Below, in pieces: positions 53,262 through 61,113 of a DNA stretch of 64,000 nt (positions within the stretch are counted from its first letter, which is position 1; every line of letters starts with the position of its first letter). The DNA comes from Alistipes sp. Its GTDB lineage: Bacteria; Bacteroidota; Bacteroidia; Bacteroidales; Rikenellaceae. A program made the translations under genes and the position numbers. Location: assembly GCA_017623115.1 (NCBI GenBank), contig JAGAPT010000022.1:1-64000 (forward strand). The letters are read 5' to 3'. Below the pieces are notes generated by a model. The model was not told where the DNA came from. It saw only the letters and a list, made by a program, of their open reading frames with translations, and did no database searches.

Positions 53262-54551
53262 TTAATTTACAGATGTGGTTTTACAATTTACACAGTCGGT
53301 GATATACGCAAGTTGCTTGTCGTGGCTAAAAATCCACTCAATGAATTTATCCAAATCATCGGTATCCACCTCGGCATAGTTGCGATGCACCTCACCTTGC
53401 ATACTCCCATAGACCCACTTCCCATTATAGGAGAGCTCCAGCGTATAGTAATCGAAGGTTTTGGCTGTAGTGTTCAGGAGTACGGCTCCATATTTCGCCT
53501 CGGGAACAACTTGAGGCTCGGGGAAGCGATAGATGTAAAGTTTGTAATCGCCATATCGCTCCACGCGTTCGATGCGGAACGACTCCCACAACGAGCGATC
53601 TTCCTCGGCGAGTCTGCTTTGGATCCTATTTCGAATCCACGCTTCATCGGTCAAGGCCTCAATAGGCACCTCCCCACCGCAATAGGCTTGAACGAGTTGA
53701 GGCAACCAATAGAACGCAGGAATATAAACCTCGTTGCGGCGAGGAGGCTCGTTGTCGGCCTGTTCTTCGGCTACACGCTGATGTATCAAAGACAGTCCGT
53801 GCAGATAACGCTTTTTGGCTGTTTCTATGATTTGAACATAGATTGCAAAGAATGGAGTCAAGGCATCAACCGTGTCGATTAGATTCTCTATTGAGAGGGT
53901 AATATCTTGCAGATTGGGATCCTCATCATTTTTCTGCACCCACACCTTTACCATCACCAGTTTCTCCATTACCCACATAGCAGCCAAATGCGCATTGATT
54001 GAGTCGGTTTCTATAGGGAAATCGTGGCGTAGTGTAAATTTTGATTTGTTATAACTAATCACATACGCCTCACCTTGTCGCTTAAACATAATCGTATTGT
54101 CATACATCTTTTGAGGATAATATCCCTCTGCGCGAAGTATCTTTTCGAGAATCTCGAGGTTAAGAGGTATCGCTTTGGATGCGGATTGTTGAGCCTTGCG
54201 CCCCTTCACATAGCCATAGGCGAGCATTACGAGAGCCATGGACAAAAGGATTGACCCTATCACAAGTAATAGGCGCATTGGTTGCGTTGATCCATCAAGC
54301 ATAAATGCATAAAAAACGAAAACACAAAAAACAGCAACAAAAACAAACGGCAAATTGACCCCTTCTTCGATATGGGAAGCGGTTGCTTTTGCTTGCTGTT
54401 GAGTAAGGTAATGTTGGCTTGCCACAAACTGTGGACAGTCGCCTTCAAAGTCAGCATATTCATTTGTGAGGCCACACACCATACCACGGTCAATGTCGCG
54501 TTTGCAGTGAGTGCAAATCTCACATAATTTCAATCGTTCTTCTCGTGTCAT
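53262..54551 (-). CDS. 429-residue membrane protein with N-terminal zinc-like Cys cluster
   Basis: An unassigned 429-residue protein. The N-terminus has five cysteines (C10, C13, C16, C26, C39) in LCEICTHCKRDIDRGMVCGL, likely a small zinc site. Two membrane helices follow (about residues 66-88 and 93-112). The rest is soluble: a segment with MYDNTIMFKRQGEAYVISYN, a helical region, and a C-terminal domain with KLYIYRFPEPQVVPEAKYGA and VDTDDLDKFIEWIFSHDKQ. The C-terminal domain is duplicated as a fragment at 50604-50891. It probably works with the lipoprotein encoded 8 nt downstream. A signalling or membrane-guard role is possible but unproven. Confidence 0.7.
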   Translation of the reverse strand: MTREERLKLCEICTHCKRDIDRGMVCGLTNEYADFEGDCPQFVASQHYLTQQQAKATASHIEEGVNLPFVFVAVFCVFVFYAFMLDGSTQPMRLLLVIGSILLSMALVMLAYGYVKGRKAQQSASKAIPLNLEILEKILRAEGYYPQKMYDNTIMFKRQGEAYVISYNKSKFTLRHDFPIETDSINAHLAAMWVMEKLVMVKVWVQKNDEDPNLQDITLSIENLIDTVDALTPFFAIYVQIIETAKKRYLHGLSLIHQRVAEEQADNEPPRRNEVYIPAFYWLPQLVQAYCGGEVPIEALTDEAWIRNRIQSRLAEEDRSLWESFRIERVERYGDYKLYIYRFPEPQVVPEAKYGAVLLNTTAKTFDYYTLELSYNGKWVYGSMQGEVHRNYAEVDTDDLDKFIEWIFSHDKQLAYITDCVNCKTTSVN

Positions 54552-54604
54552 ATGGATATCAATTTTACCCCCTCACCGAGAGGTTTGCATGTAGCATTAT
54601 CGAA

Positions 54605-55057
54605 TTACTCAATCCGCTTGAAATAGATATAGTTTGGATATTGTCCCAATACAAACAGCGTGACAGGGCAGAGCCACACATCCGAAAATCGTTCGCCGCT
54701 ATCGTAGTACGCACCTCCCATCAGGCTGCTGTGCTTTTGCGATAGTGTCACACACCCACGGTGCACCTTGTACTTGTTGCCAAATGCGACCTGGAAGGTG
54801 ACATAGTCCTCCTCGCCCGCTTGTTCCTGAATCAGCAACGATGCATCGCCCACCATCACCGCATTGGGGAAATAGATCTGCGGCCAGCCTGGGATATCGC
54901 AGTACCACGCCCCTCTGACACGCTTGAAGGAGACTTTGAGTGACTTTCGGAACAGCGTATAGGCGCGTACCTTACATAGAATCCAAAGCACTTTCAGGTT
55001 GTCCCTCCAATAGCCCTTAATGACAAAATTTCGCCAAATTTCAAACATCATATTCAT
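54605..55057 (-). CDS. Hypothetical protein of the accessory array
   Basis: A 150-residue protein without a recognised family. The N-terminal 40 residues are basic and amphipathic (NFVIKGYWRDNLKVLWILCK). The rest looks like a small beta domain: VRGAWYCDIPGWPQIYFPNA, VTFQVAFGNKYKVHRGCVTL and a C-terminal FVLGQYPNYIYFKRI. No signal peptide is apparent. It lies between the 429-residue gene and a multi-helix membrane protein gene. Confidence 0.6.
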   Translation of the reverse strand: MNMMFEIWRNFVIKGYWRDNLKVLWILCKVRAYTLFRKSLKVSFKRVRGAWYCDIPGWPQIYFPNAVMVGDASLLIQEQAGEEDYVTFQVAFGNKYKVHRGCVTLSQKHSSLMGGAYYDSGERFSDVWLCPVTLFVLGQYPNYIYFKRIE

Positions 55058-55146
55058 CGTTGATTTCCAATAGGGCTTCCCTCGAGAGGGAAATTAGCTT
55101 TCCCAAAGTTAGCAAATCCCGATTGACTTTTTCTATATCTCTTCAA

Positions 55147-56004
55147 TTAAAAGATCTCTTTCAGCCATTGCCATGCCCGATACTGCCATTGCCAACGCGT
55201 GAGGCTGTTGTTGGTCGATTCGATGGTCGTATGTGGCGGATTGGTCATGCGCAACCAAATCGGAGCCTGCGCCGAAGGACTAATAAGGAAGGCTGCCATC
55301 TGGGGACGACGGTACAACACCTTGTGATAAGTATTGCTATCAACCGAGTCGGCTTGCAACACCTCAAAGACAGAGCAGTCTCGTCTGCCAATGGCATAGA
55401 TGTCTGTATGGGTCGGCGTGGCATCCGTGTTGAGATATAACTTTACATCGTTTCCCGTAACGAACCCGATATTCGGAAAGGCAATGGCAAATACGAACAA
55501 CAAAGTTGCTCCATGGAAAAGGACTCGGCCAACAACCGCTACAGCATTCGCATGCAGCTTCATGCCATATTTCAAGGAGTGCTTTGGACGACCAACTTTT
55601 ACAATCACCAGCGAATCGTTCCACGCCTCAAATCGTGCAACGAACATGGGTAGTAGCGCAGCAATCCCTATACAGAGATAGGCAAAGCCGTGACGCAATG
55701 TGCTGTATAGCTCATGTGCTACACCCCAAGGCCCCCATGTGTAGCCCTCCAGCTTGAATGCGAGCATCAGCATCGCAAAACCTGCCAAATATATGGCGAG
55801 GGTGTAATGGCGAATTGGTCGCCCATACCCCCGCAAATTGAGTCCAATCAATCCAAGGGCGAGCAGGAAATGAAAGATGCCTTCACGCGTAGTGCCGTAG
55901 AGCCACATCGGGATGATGTTGCATTCAGCAAGAAAAACATAACCTCCACAAATGCCTACGCTCAAAGCGATGCGGAGGAGTTGTTGTTTACGAGTTGGTT
56001 GCAT
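55147..56004 (-). CDS. Hypothetical membrane protein of the accessory array
   Basis: A 285-residue protein with about five predicted membrane helices in the first 185 residues (LLRIALSVGICGGYVFLAEC, FHFLLALGLIGLNL, YTLAIYLAGFAMLMLAFKLE, FAYLCIGIAALLPMFVA, VLFHGATLLFVFAIAF). A soluble C-terminal domain (LYLNTDATPTHTDIYAIGRR to QWQYRAWQWLKEIF) probably faces the periplasm. No family recognised. It precedes the 150-residue gene and follows a small secreted protein gene 13 nt upstream. Confidence 0.6.
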   Translation of the reverse strand: MQPTRKQQLLRIALSVGICGGYVFLAECNIIPMWLYGTTREGIFHFLLALGLIGLNLRGYGRPIRHYTLAIYLAGFAMLMLAFKLEGYTWGPWGVAHELYSTLRHGFAYLCIGIAALLPMFVARFEAWNDSLVIVKVGRPKHSLKYGMKLHANAVAVVGRVLFHGATLLFVFAIAFPNIGFVTGNDVKLYLNTDATPTHTDIYAIGRRDCSVFEVLQADSVDSNTYHKVLYRRPQMAAFLISPSAQAPIWLRMTNPPHTTIESTNNSLTRWQWQYRAWQWLKEIF

Positions 56005-56017
56005 AGCTGACTGTTTT

Positions 56018-56521
56018 TTAGTATTTTTGGAAGATTATGTGCCACTTCAATTGTTCGTTGTTCGGATCGCGAACATATAAGGTCATGGATGCCGAGACTC
56101 CCATAAAGGATCTACTGCAACGCAACCAAAAGCTCGTACGATACGGATTTATTTCGGATTTCTTCGAGACATACAAACACTCAACAATGTAGTCGGGAAT
56201 AAACCATTCTTTGCGGCACGGGAAGAACAGCTCCCACTCATAGTTCAACATAGGGTGGAAGGCGCCCATATCCGATTTTGCCGTCAAACTCACCTTGCCA
56301 TCAGCCGTGTATTCCAGATGAACAACTGATCCAATCGCAGGAGGCGTACATGCTACCACAGACTTGACACTGTCAACGGCAGGTGTTATCTCCCATTCAA
56401 TCAGCTTATAATCACCCGACAAGAGAACAGGGATCTCATCGTCCGCAATGCGGCATTTCCACACATAGGCACCAACGCCCAATACAACAAGGGCTAGGAA
56501 AGAGAGAAGTAGTTTTTTCAT
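56018..56521 (-). CDS. Small secreted hypothetical protein of the accessory array
   Basis: A 167-residue protein with an N-terminal signal or anchor (MKKLLLSFLALVVLGVGAYV). The remainder is beta-rich: EIPVLLSGDYKLIEWEITPA, VHLEYTADGKVSLTAKSD and MTLYVRDPNNEQLKWHIIFQ. Lipocalin-like folds read similarly, but no family is certain. It lies 13 nt before the membrane protein gene. Confidence 0.6.
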   Translation of the reverse strand: MKKLLLSFLALVVLGVGAYVWKCRIADDEIPVLLSGDYKLIEWEITPAVDSVKSVVACTPPAIGSVVHLEYTADGKVSLTAKSDMGAFHPMLNYEWELFFPCRKEWFIPDYIVECLYVSKKSEINPYRTSFWLRCSRSFMGVSASMTLYVRDPNNEQLKWHIIFQKY

Positions 56522-56541
56522 ATGGGGTTAGAAGGGTGTTG

Positions 56542-58068
56542 TTATATTTCGTTATTGCTTTCTATTTCTAATGTATATGGATTATTCCATTGCTCCTGTA
56601 TGGTGTTTAGTATATATTTTATTCGATTGTTTTTACTAAAAGCGGTTGTCAATGGGAAGATACCGCCATATAATCGGTAGTTTTCGCAAGCAGAATTGTT
56701 ACAAACATATATGAGGGTATCGTCCGTTCCCGAATTGTTGGAAGAATTATACAGCCTTGCAGGTTGTAATTTTAATCCACATTTAGGACAATAAAACTCT
56801 CGCCTTTCCAAATGCAATCGGTTGTTGTTTTCAGCTAAAAGTTGTGAGCTGCGATTCCCCAATAATGCGCCCGTAGGGCTCTTTCTCGCAAACTGTTGAT
56901 AACTGCAACAAACACCACACTTTTGACATATCACAAAACCATTTGGGCATCTCGCAGCCGTGCGACTATCAATAACACTATTGCATTTTTCCGTGAAACA
57001 ATGATTGAGGTATATCGTCTCGGAATGTTTCTGACACACATTATTCGGGCATCTAAAATAAGTTATTCGATGGGCATTTCTGTATGGTCTCTCGGCGGCG
57101 GGTTCAAGCATGGAGTCGCATTCATAACAAAAGAGATGCTCCAAATACAGATTAAACCAATTTAGTTTACCATAGAAGAAACTCATCTGTTGGTCATTTA
57201 TCGTTAACTGTAATATGTTAAGCATATCAAATATCGTGTATTGTTGATATGCCTCATGCCTACAAATCCCAGCGCAACCAAAGCGGGCGCGTCCTCCGCA
57301 CCAATGATATGATGCCTTCAATAATGGATGAGGCGTTTTACTTTTAACACCCTCGCAGAAGAACATTTGCTTATAAGGAGCCTGATGCACAAAGGTAAAA
57401 ATGCCTTTAGCGGTGTTAGTGTTGAATTTGCTAAAGTCGAGCACACAATTCCAACGCATTAAAAAGCCTATGAGGTTAGTGTAACTTTCTGGAGGAATGA
57501 TAAATACCTTTCGTACACTATCGTATTTTCTTGTTGGAATAAACTCTTTTAATGTCTCTGTGATAGTTTGAAGATCTGCTCGATCTATTCCAGTTACATC
57601 AATTTGTAATTCTGCAGAGCAATCTTTATTGATGGATGCCCTTATGACTGCAGACTTTGTAGTTCGAGTGAGAACAAAAGGCTTTTCATGCTCTACAGCG
57701 TCTTTTGCGCCACAAGCAGTAAATAGCGGGGATTTACAGACCTTTTTCCATAAATCCATAGCCTCAGACTTATTCTTCGCGTCAAATTGACGAAGTATTG
57801 CATACAACTCATTGTCATAAGGGAAACGGGAAAACTGTTTATACAGCAATATGCTCTCGATGACTATATACAAACTAATATCGATCTTCCCCTGCTGGAT
57901 GCGCTTAAGCATGTTAGGGGTAAGAGCGCACTGCTGTAAACGATATGATTCTATAAGTTTGCGCAGAAAAAGCTCTTGGTTGTCACCACTTAAAGTCCCA
58001 ACCTTGTCTAGCATCTCATCCTCAAACCCTTCAAAAGAAGGGCTGTTTACCCATTCATGAATTGTCAT
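56542..58068 (-). CDS. Cysteine-rich zinc-ribbon protein
   Basis: A 508-residue protein without a recognised family. The N-terminal half is helical. From about residue 240 it becomes Cys-rich: FFCEGVKSKTPHP, YHWCGGRARFGCAGICRHEA, FCYECDSML, FRCPNNVCQKHSE, NHCFTEKCNSV, CPNGFVICQKCGVCC, FYCPKCGLKL and VCNNSACENY. That is at least five paired CxxC or CxnC knuckles, likely binding several zinc ions. Zinc-ribbon arrays of this kind occur in nucleic-acid-binding proteins of mobile elements. It is more AT-rich than the core genes. The stop lies 20 nt from the small secreted gene, and the 167-residue gene lies 25 nt upstream. Confidence 0.7.
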   Translation of the reverse strand: MTIHEWVNSPSFEGFEDEMLDKVGTLSGDNQELFLRKLIESYRLQQCALTPNMLKRIQQGKIDISLYIVIESILLYKQFSRFPYDNELYAILRQFDAKNKSEAMDLWKKVCKSPLFTACGAKDAVEHEKPFVLTRTTKSAVIRASINKDCSAELQIDVTGIDRADLQTITETLKEFIPTRKYDSVRKVFIIPPESYTNLIGFLMRWNCVLDFSKFNTNTAKGIFTFVHQAPYKQMFFCEGVKSKTPHPLLKASYHWCGGRARFGCAGICRHEAYQQYTIFDMLNILQLTINDQQMSFFYGKLNWFNLYLEHLFCYECDSMLEPAAERPYRNAHRITYFRCPNNVCQKHSETIYLNHCFTEKCNSVIDSRTAARCPNGFVICQKCGVCCSYQQFARKSPTGALLGNRSSQLLAENNNRLHLERREFYCPKCGLKLQPARLYNSSNNSGTDDTLIYVCNNSACENYRLYGGIFPLTTAFSKNNRIKYILNTIQEQWNNPYTLEIESNNEI

Positions 58069-58093
58069 GACTATGTTGTTATTTGTTTGTGCT

Positions 58094-58567
58094 CTATCTC
58101 GTTGTTTTCAGTTTGATAATCTTGTCTTTGAGTCGTTGGTTTTCCCTTTCTAGTTCTTGCACCTGTTTGGTTAGGCGATATGTGTCAAAACTTTCATACT
58201 CGCCAACCTTCTGCAAAAATTTCATAACGCTACCGATAGGCATTTTTGAATCCTCCCAAGTGGTTAAATCGCATTTGTATAAATTACCTGTCCTTCGATC
58301 CTTAAACTCTACGCGCAAATAGAAATTGTACGAATTGCCCGTAGTGAAAAATTTGAGCACTTCGTAGTCCCCAATAATCATACTCGATGGCTCTCGCTGT
58401 TCGTTAATAATGTCGTAAGTTGCATGGATTCCATATCCATATATTGCTCCGTATGTTTTGGCAATTGTGCAACAAGCTTGTTCTTTGTGCAACCTATTCC
58501 AGTCATCAGAGTGTGTATAACCTCCGTTTGCGAAAACTGCGTAAAATACAACATCTCCTGCTTTCAT
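58094..58567 (-). CDS. Hypothetical protein with C-terminal coiled coil
   Basis: A 157-residue protein from ATG 58567; a TTG at 58597 could add ten residues. The front (MKAGDVVFYAVFANGGYTHS, ACCTIAKTYGAIYGYGIHAT) and middle (YNFYLRVEFKDRRTGNLYKC) suggest a compact alpha/beta or SH3-like domain. The last 40 residues form a coiled coil (RLTKQVQELERENQRLKDKI). Function unknown. It is the first gene after a promoter-plus-palindrome and a long leader hairpin, so it may be the regulated head of the minus-strand array. Confidence 0.6.
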   Translation of the reverse strand: MKAGDVVFYAVFANGGYTHSDDWNRLHKEQACCTIAKTYGAIYGYGIHATYDIINEQREPSSMIIGDYEVLKFFTTGNSYNFYLRVEFKDRRTGNLYKCDLTTWEDSKMPIGSVMKFLQKVGEYESFDTYRLTKQVQELERENQRLKDKIIKLKTTR

Positions 58568-58628
58568 GATCTTTAATTCCTTGCAGCCTCCTTTCAACCC
58601 ACAGAAGACGGTTAGTAGTAAAAAGAAA

Positions 58629-58700
58629 GCGCAGGGTTGATGGCTTATTTGTAGAGAGGCTCTGGTAATGCCCTGCGATAAATAAGCAACAACCCCGCGC
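58629..58700 (-). promoter_or_regulatory. Long leader hairpin (possible attenuator)
   Basis: Arms at 58629-58650 and 58680-58700 pair almost fully (GCGCAGGGTTGATGGCTTATTT with its near-complement), enclosing a 29-nt loop. It lies in the leader between the promoter at 58.8 kb and the ATG at 58567. Confidence 0.6.
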
Positions 58701-58803
58701 CTATATCCTGACGGATACGACGGGAGATGCGGTCGCCTATTCTCATCGCATTGAAATTTACCAGATTTCTCTACGAGAATAAACTTACGCTTCCGTAAAT
58801 TTT

Positions 58804-58844
58804 ATGTCACCTACAAAGTTAAGTGACATTTCCCGAAAACGCAA
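58804..58844 (-). promoter_or_regulatory. Minus-strand promoter inside a palindromic operator
   Basis: Minus-strand TTGC (58841-58844), 19-nt spacer, perfect TAACTTTG (58814-58821). The -7 element lies between the arms of a palindrome ATGTCAC (58804-58810) and GTGACAT (58823-58829). A dimeric repressor bound there would block the promoter. Confidence 0.65.
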
Positions 58845-59184
58845 TACGACAACACCTCTTTTTTCGGGGTTGTTGCAAAATTTTTTCTTACAGCAAAGGT
58901 CTGCAAAAGAAGCCGACTTTACAAGAGGGCAACAGCAGGTTTGTAAATTTTGTTATTTGTACCTTGGGGAACAATATCTTGGCCAAATAGGTAAATGTCG
59001 ATTATGAGACTTAACGCACACTTAAACGCTATTTTTTGCGCCCAAGAGCGTATTACAAAACGCAACGACCTGAAAATCAACTAACATTTGTGCATAATAG
59101 ATAGTAACTCCGTGATATTCCCCGCAACAACACCCCCACCACTTATCAAGCAGTAGGGGTGTCGTTCTACGCGAAATGGGGCAA

Positions 59185-60243
59185 TTACTCGATAAACCAC
59201 CGATAGGTGTCGTCACCCTGCAAGGCACGCCCAACACCCGAAACTAGTTCGGTGGCATTGAGCGAACGATCCAAGAAGGTGTCGATGTAGCTCGATTTAT
59301 TCGCCCCCGTAAAGAGGTTGTAAAGCCTCCAAAGGTCTATCTCGGAGTTCGCATCGCGGGAAAAATGTTCATCCCCGTAATATGCCTTGGCTACCGCATT
59401 GATATGGCAATCGGTAAACTCCATAGCGGGCAATCGCTTCCGCTCTGTAGAGGGCAGATACTGATAGAGGCGGGTTTTCCCGATCAATTGCGCAAATTGA
59501 TGCTCCGTCAGCCCTTGTTCCTGCAACCGAGCCATCTGGCGCACATGCCGTTCGGCATCGTAGTGCTCAAAGAGGGATAATGCTGTCCCGAAGAGATCTT
59601 GGGCGCTCATTGCACGCAGTTCGCGCTGAAACCCGTCGGTTGAAACGCATAGGTTGCAACAGACCAGATTCTTAAAGCCGATGAACACCTTGAACTTTTC
59701 AGCTGTCTTTCTCGAATAGAGATTTTCGTGGTTATAGGCTCGCACCCCACCGATGGAGAGGTTGAGCCGACAACCCGCCACCTCTTGATAAATGGTGGGT
59801 ATCTCGAAGCAGAAGGCCATGCGCTCGTAGTAGATCGTCTTATCCGATTCGAGCAACTGATGCACGGGCTTGTGAATGGCCTCGGGGATACGCCCTTTGA
59901 TAATGTGAGATACCACAATGTCTGGGGCATCAAACACCTCGCGCGGAAACATCCGATAGGCTGCACCCAGCACCGTCTCTATAAAGGTCTGATGCGAGAT
60001 GGTCACCTCATTATCCTTGTTGAAGACGGGCACGACACAATCGTTACGCAGATGAGCAATATCGACAGCGTGTGTGTTGGCTTCGATAAAGTGGCGACTA
60101 TGACGCACACCCAGAGGAATAACGGGTGTAATAGGTCGTTCTTCGCTAATCGAGGCCTCCTCGACAAAGGGAGTTAGCGCAAAACGAGTGTCGAAATCCT
60201 GACCCGAAGCCACGGACATGGCGGGTTGATAGTTAGGCCGCAT
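59185..60243 (-). CDS. DUF3871 family protein
   Basis: A 352-residue protein of the Bacteroidetes mobile-element family DUF3871. Recognisable core: LNLSIGGVRAYNHENLYSRK and KFKVFIGFKNLVCCNLCVST. C-terminal SEIDLWRLYNLFTGANKSSY and GVGRALQGDDTYRWFI are also typical. The family resembles DUF932-type plasmid/phage proteins with unknown activity. ATG 60243 was chosen; the longer frame starts at TTG 60312. The start overlaps the ATPase gene's end by 11 nt, so translation is coupled. Confidence 0.8.
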   Translation of the reverse strand: MRPNYQPAMSVASGQDFDTRFALTPFVEEASISEERPITPVIPLGVRHSRHFIEANTHAVDIAHLRNDCVVPVFNKDNEVTISHQTFIETVLGAAYRMFPREVFDAPDIVVSHIIKGRIPEAIHKPVHQLLESDKTIYYERMAFCFEIPTIYQEVAGCRLNLSIGGVRAYNHENLYSRKTAEKFKVFIGFKNLVCCNLCVSTDGFQRELRAMSAQDLFGTALSLFEHYDAERHVRQMARLQEQGLTEHQFAQLIGKTRLYQYLPSTERKRLPAMEFTDCHINAVAKAYYGDEHFSRDANSEIDLWRLYNLFTGANKSSYIDTFLDRSLNATELVSGVGRALQGDDTYRWFIE

Positions 60244-60940
60244 AAGACTCCGTGTTTTGAGGTTGTACCGAGGGTTGTGCGAGGTTACACCAGCGCAGAA
60301 TGGCTTGCCCAACGGCAGGCGTAATCGTAAATTCAGGATGTCCCGTAAAAAGACCCGTGCGATCTTTTGAGGTTGTTGCCTTGTGATTCATGGCAATATC
60401 CAACACGGCGGTAAACTCGTAGTCTACATTATCGCGCTGCACAGCTTTCAATCCAACCTTCTCAGGCACCATTTTGCCGTTCTTATCCGAGAGGACATAA
60501 TCCTGCTTCGAGCGCATCGTGCTGATAATATGAGCCGAAGAGGTCAGAATACGCTGGATAAAGGCATTTTGTCGTGGTGTAACCTTTGCCCAATTGGCGA
60601 ACGAGTTACCTTGGAGGTTGGCGTGGAAATCAAGCAGGTAATCCCAACAGTGGGAGATGCTGTCGATGATAATCACTTCGGCACCTGCACGCTCACAGAT
60701 ACCAATAGCCTCGATGTAGGTTTCAGGGGCGTAGTTCTCCAAGGTCAGCACCTGATAAGGCCCTAGGTGGGCATAAAGATCTGCTGAGCAGTTCTCTGAA
60801 TCGATTACGGCGATCTTCGACCAGTCGCCCGTCATACCATAGGCAATAAGCAGCGAAGAATAGGTCTTGCCACTTCCGCTTGCCCCTGCAAGAGCCAACC
60901 TCATTTTGGCTGCTCTGCGCATTGATTGTCTTAGTTGCAT
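60233..60940 (-). CDS. RecA-like AAA ATPase of a mobile element
   Basis: A 235-residue ATPase. The P-loop is LALAGASGSGKTYSSLLIAY (residues 15-34) and a Walker B-like strand is AEVIIIDSISHC. Small RecA-type ATPases of about 230 residues with this start occur in phages and integrative elements and include ssDNA-annealing-associated Sak4-like proteins. It forms a module with the DUF3871 gene (overlapping) and the helicase-like gene upstream. A recombination or replication role is an inference. Confidence 0.75.
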   Translation of the reverse strand: MQLRQSMRRAAKMRLALAGASGSGKTYSSLLIAYGMTGDWSKIAVIDSENCSADLYAHLGPYQVLTLENYAPETYIEAIGICERAGAEVIIIDSISHCWDYLLDFHANLQGNSFANWAKVTPRQNAFIQRILTSSAHIISTMRSKQDYVLSDKNGKMVPEKVGLKAVQRDNVDYEFTAVLDIAMNHKATTSKDRTGLFTGHPEFTITPAVGQAILRWCNLAQPSVQPQNTESYAA

Positions 60941-61085
60941 AGTTCTACAAATTAAAGGTTGTTAAATAATTACACTAAGAACAAGTCGGAAGTTTAGGTT
61001 GTAAAAAGTATTTCCCCATATACAGCAGGGAGGGGGTTGTTTTGGAGAGTATCTCCTCCAATAAGTGATACACTTAAATGCAAAA

Positions 61086-61105
61086 AAGAGTCCCGAAGGA
61101 CTCTT
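61086..61105 (-). terminator. Terminator of the helicase-like gene
   Basis: An 8-bp stem AAGAGTCC/GGACTCTT, loop, and a T run on the minus strand just after the stop codon at 61114. Confidence 0.75.
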
Positions 61106-61113
61106 GTGTAAGG

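Larger units (their letters stand above)
58568..59184. other. Intergenic regulatory region of the accessory array
   Basis: 617 bp with no supportable gene on either strand. It holds a long inverted repeat (58629-58700), a promoter nested in a palindrome (58804-58844) and, near 59110-59175, an imperfect hairpin that would terminate or end the transcript of the DUF3871 gene's neighbours. Confidence 0.6.

Noticed and set aside
58804..59007. A 67-codon plus-strand open frame
   Set aside because: It starts inside the palindromic operator and shows no protein-like pattern or promoter.
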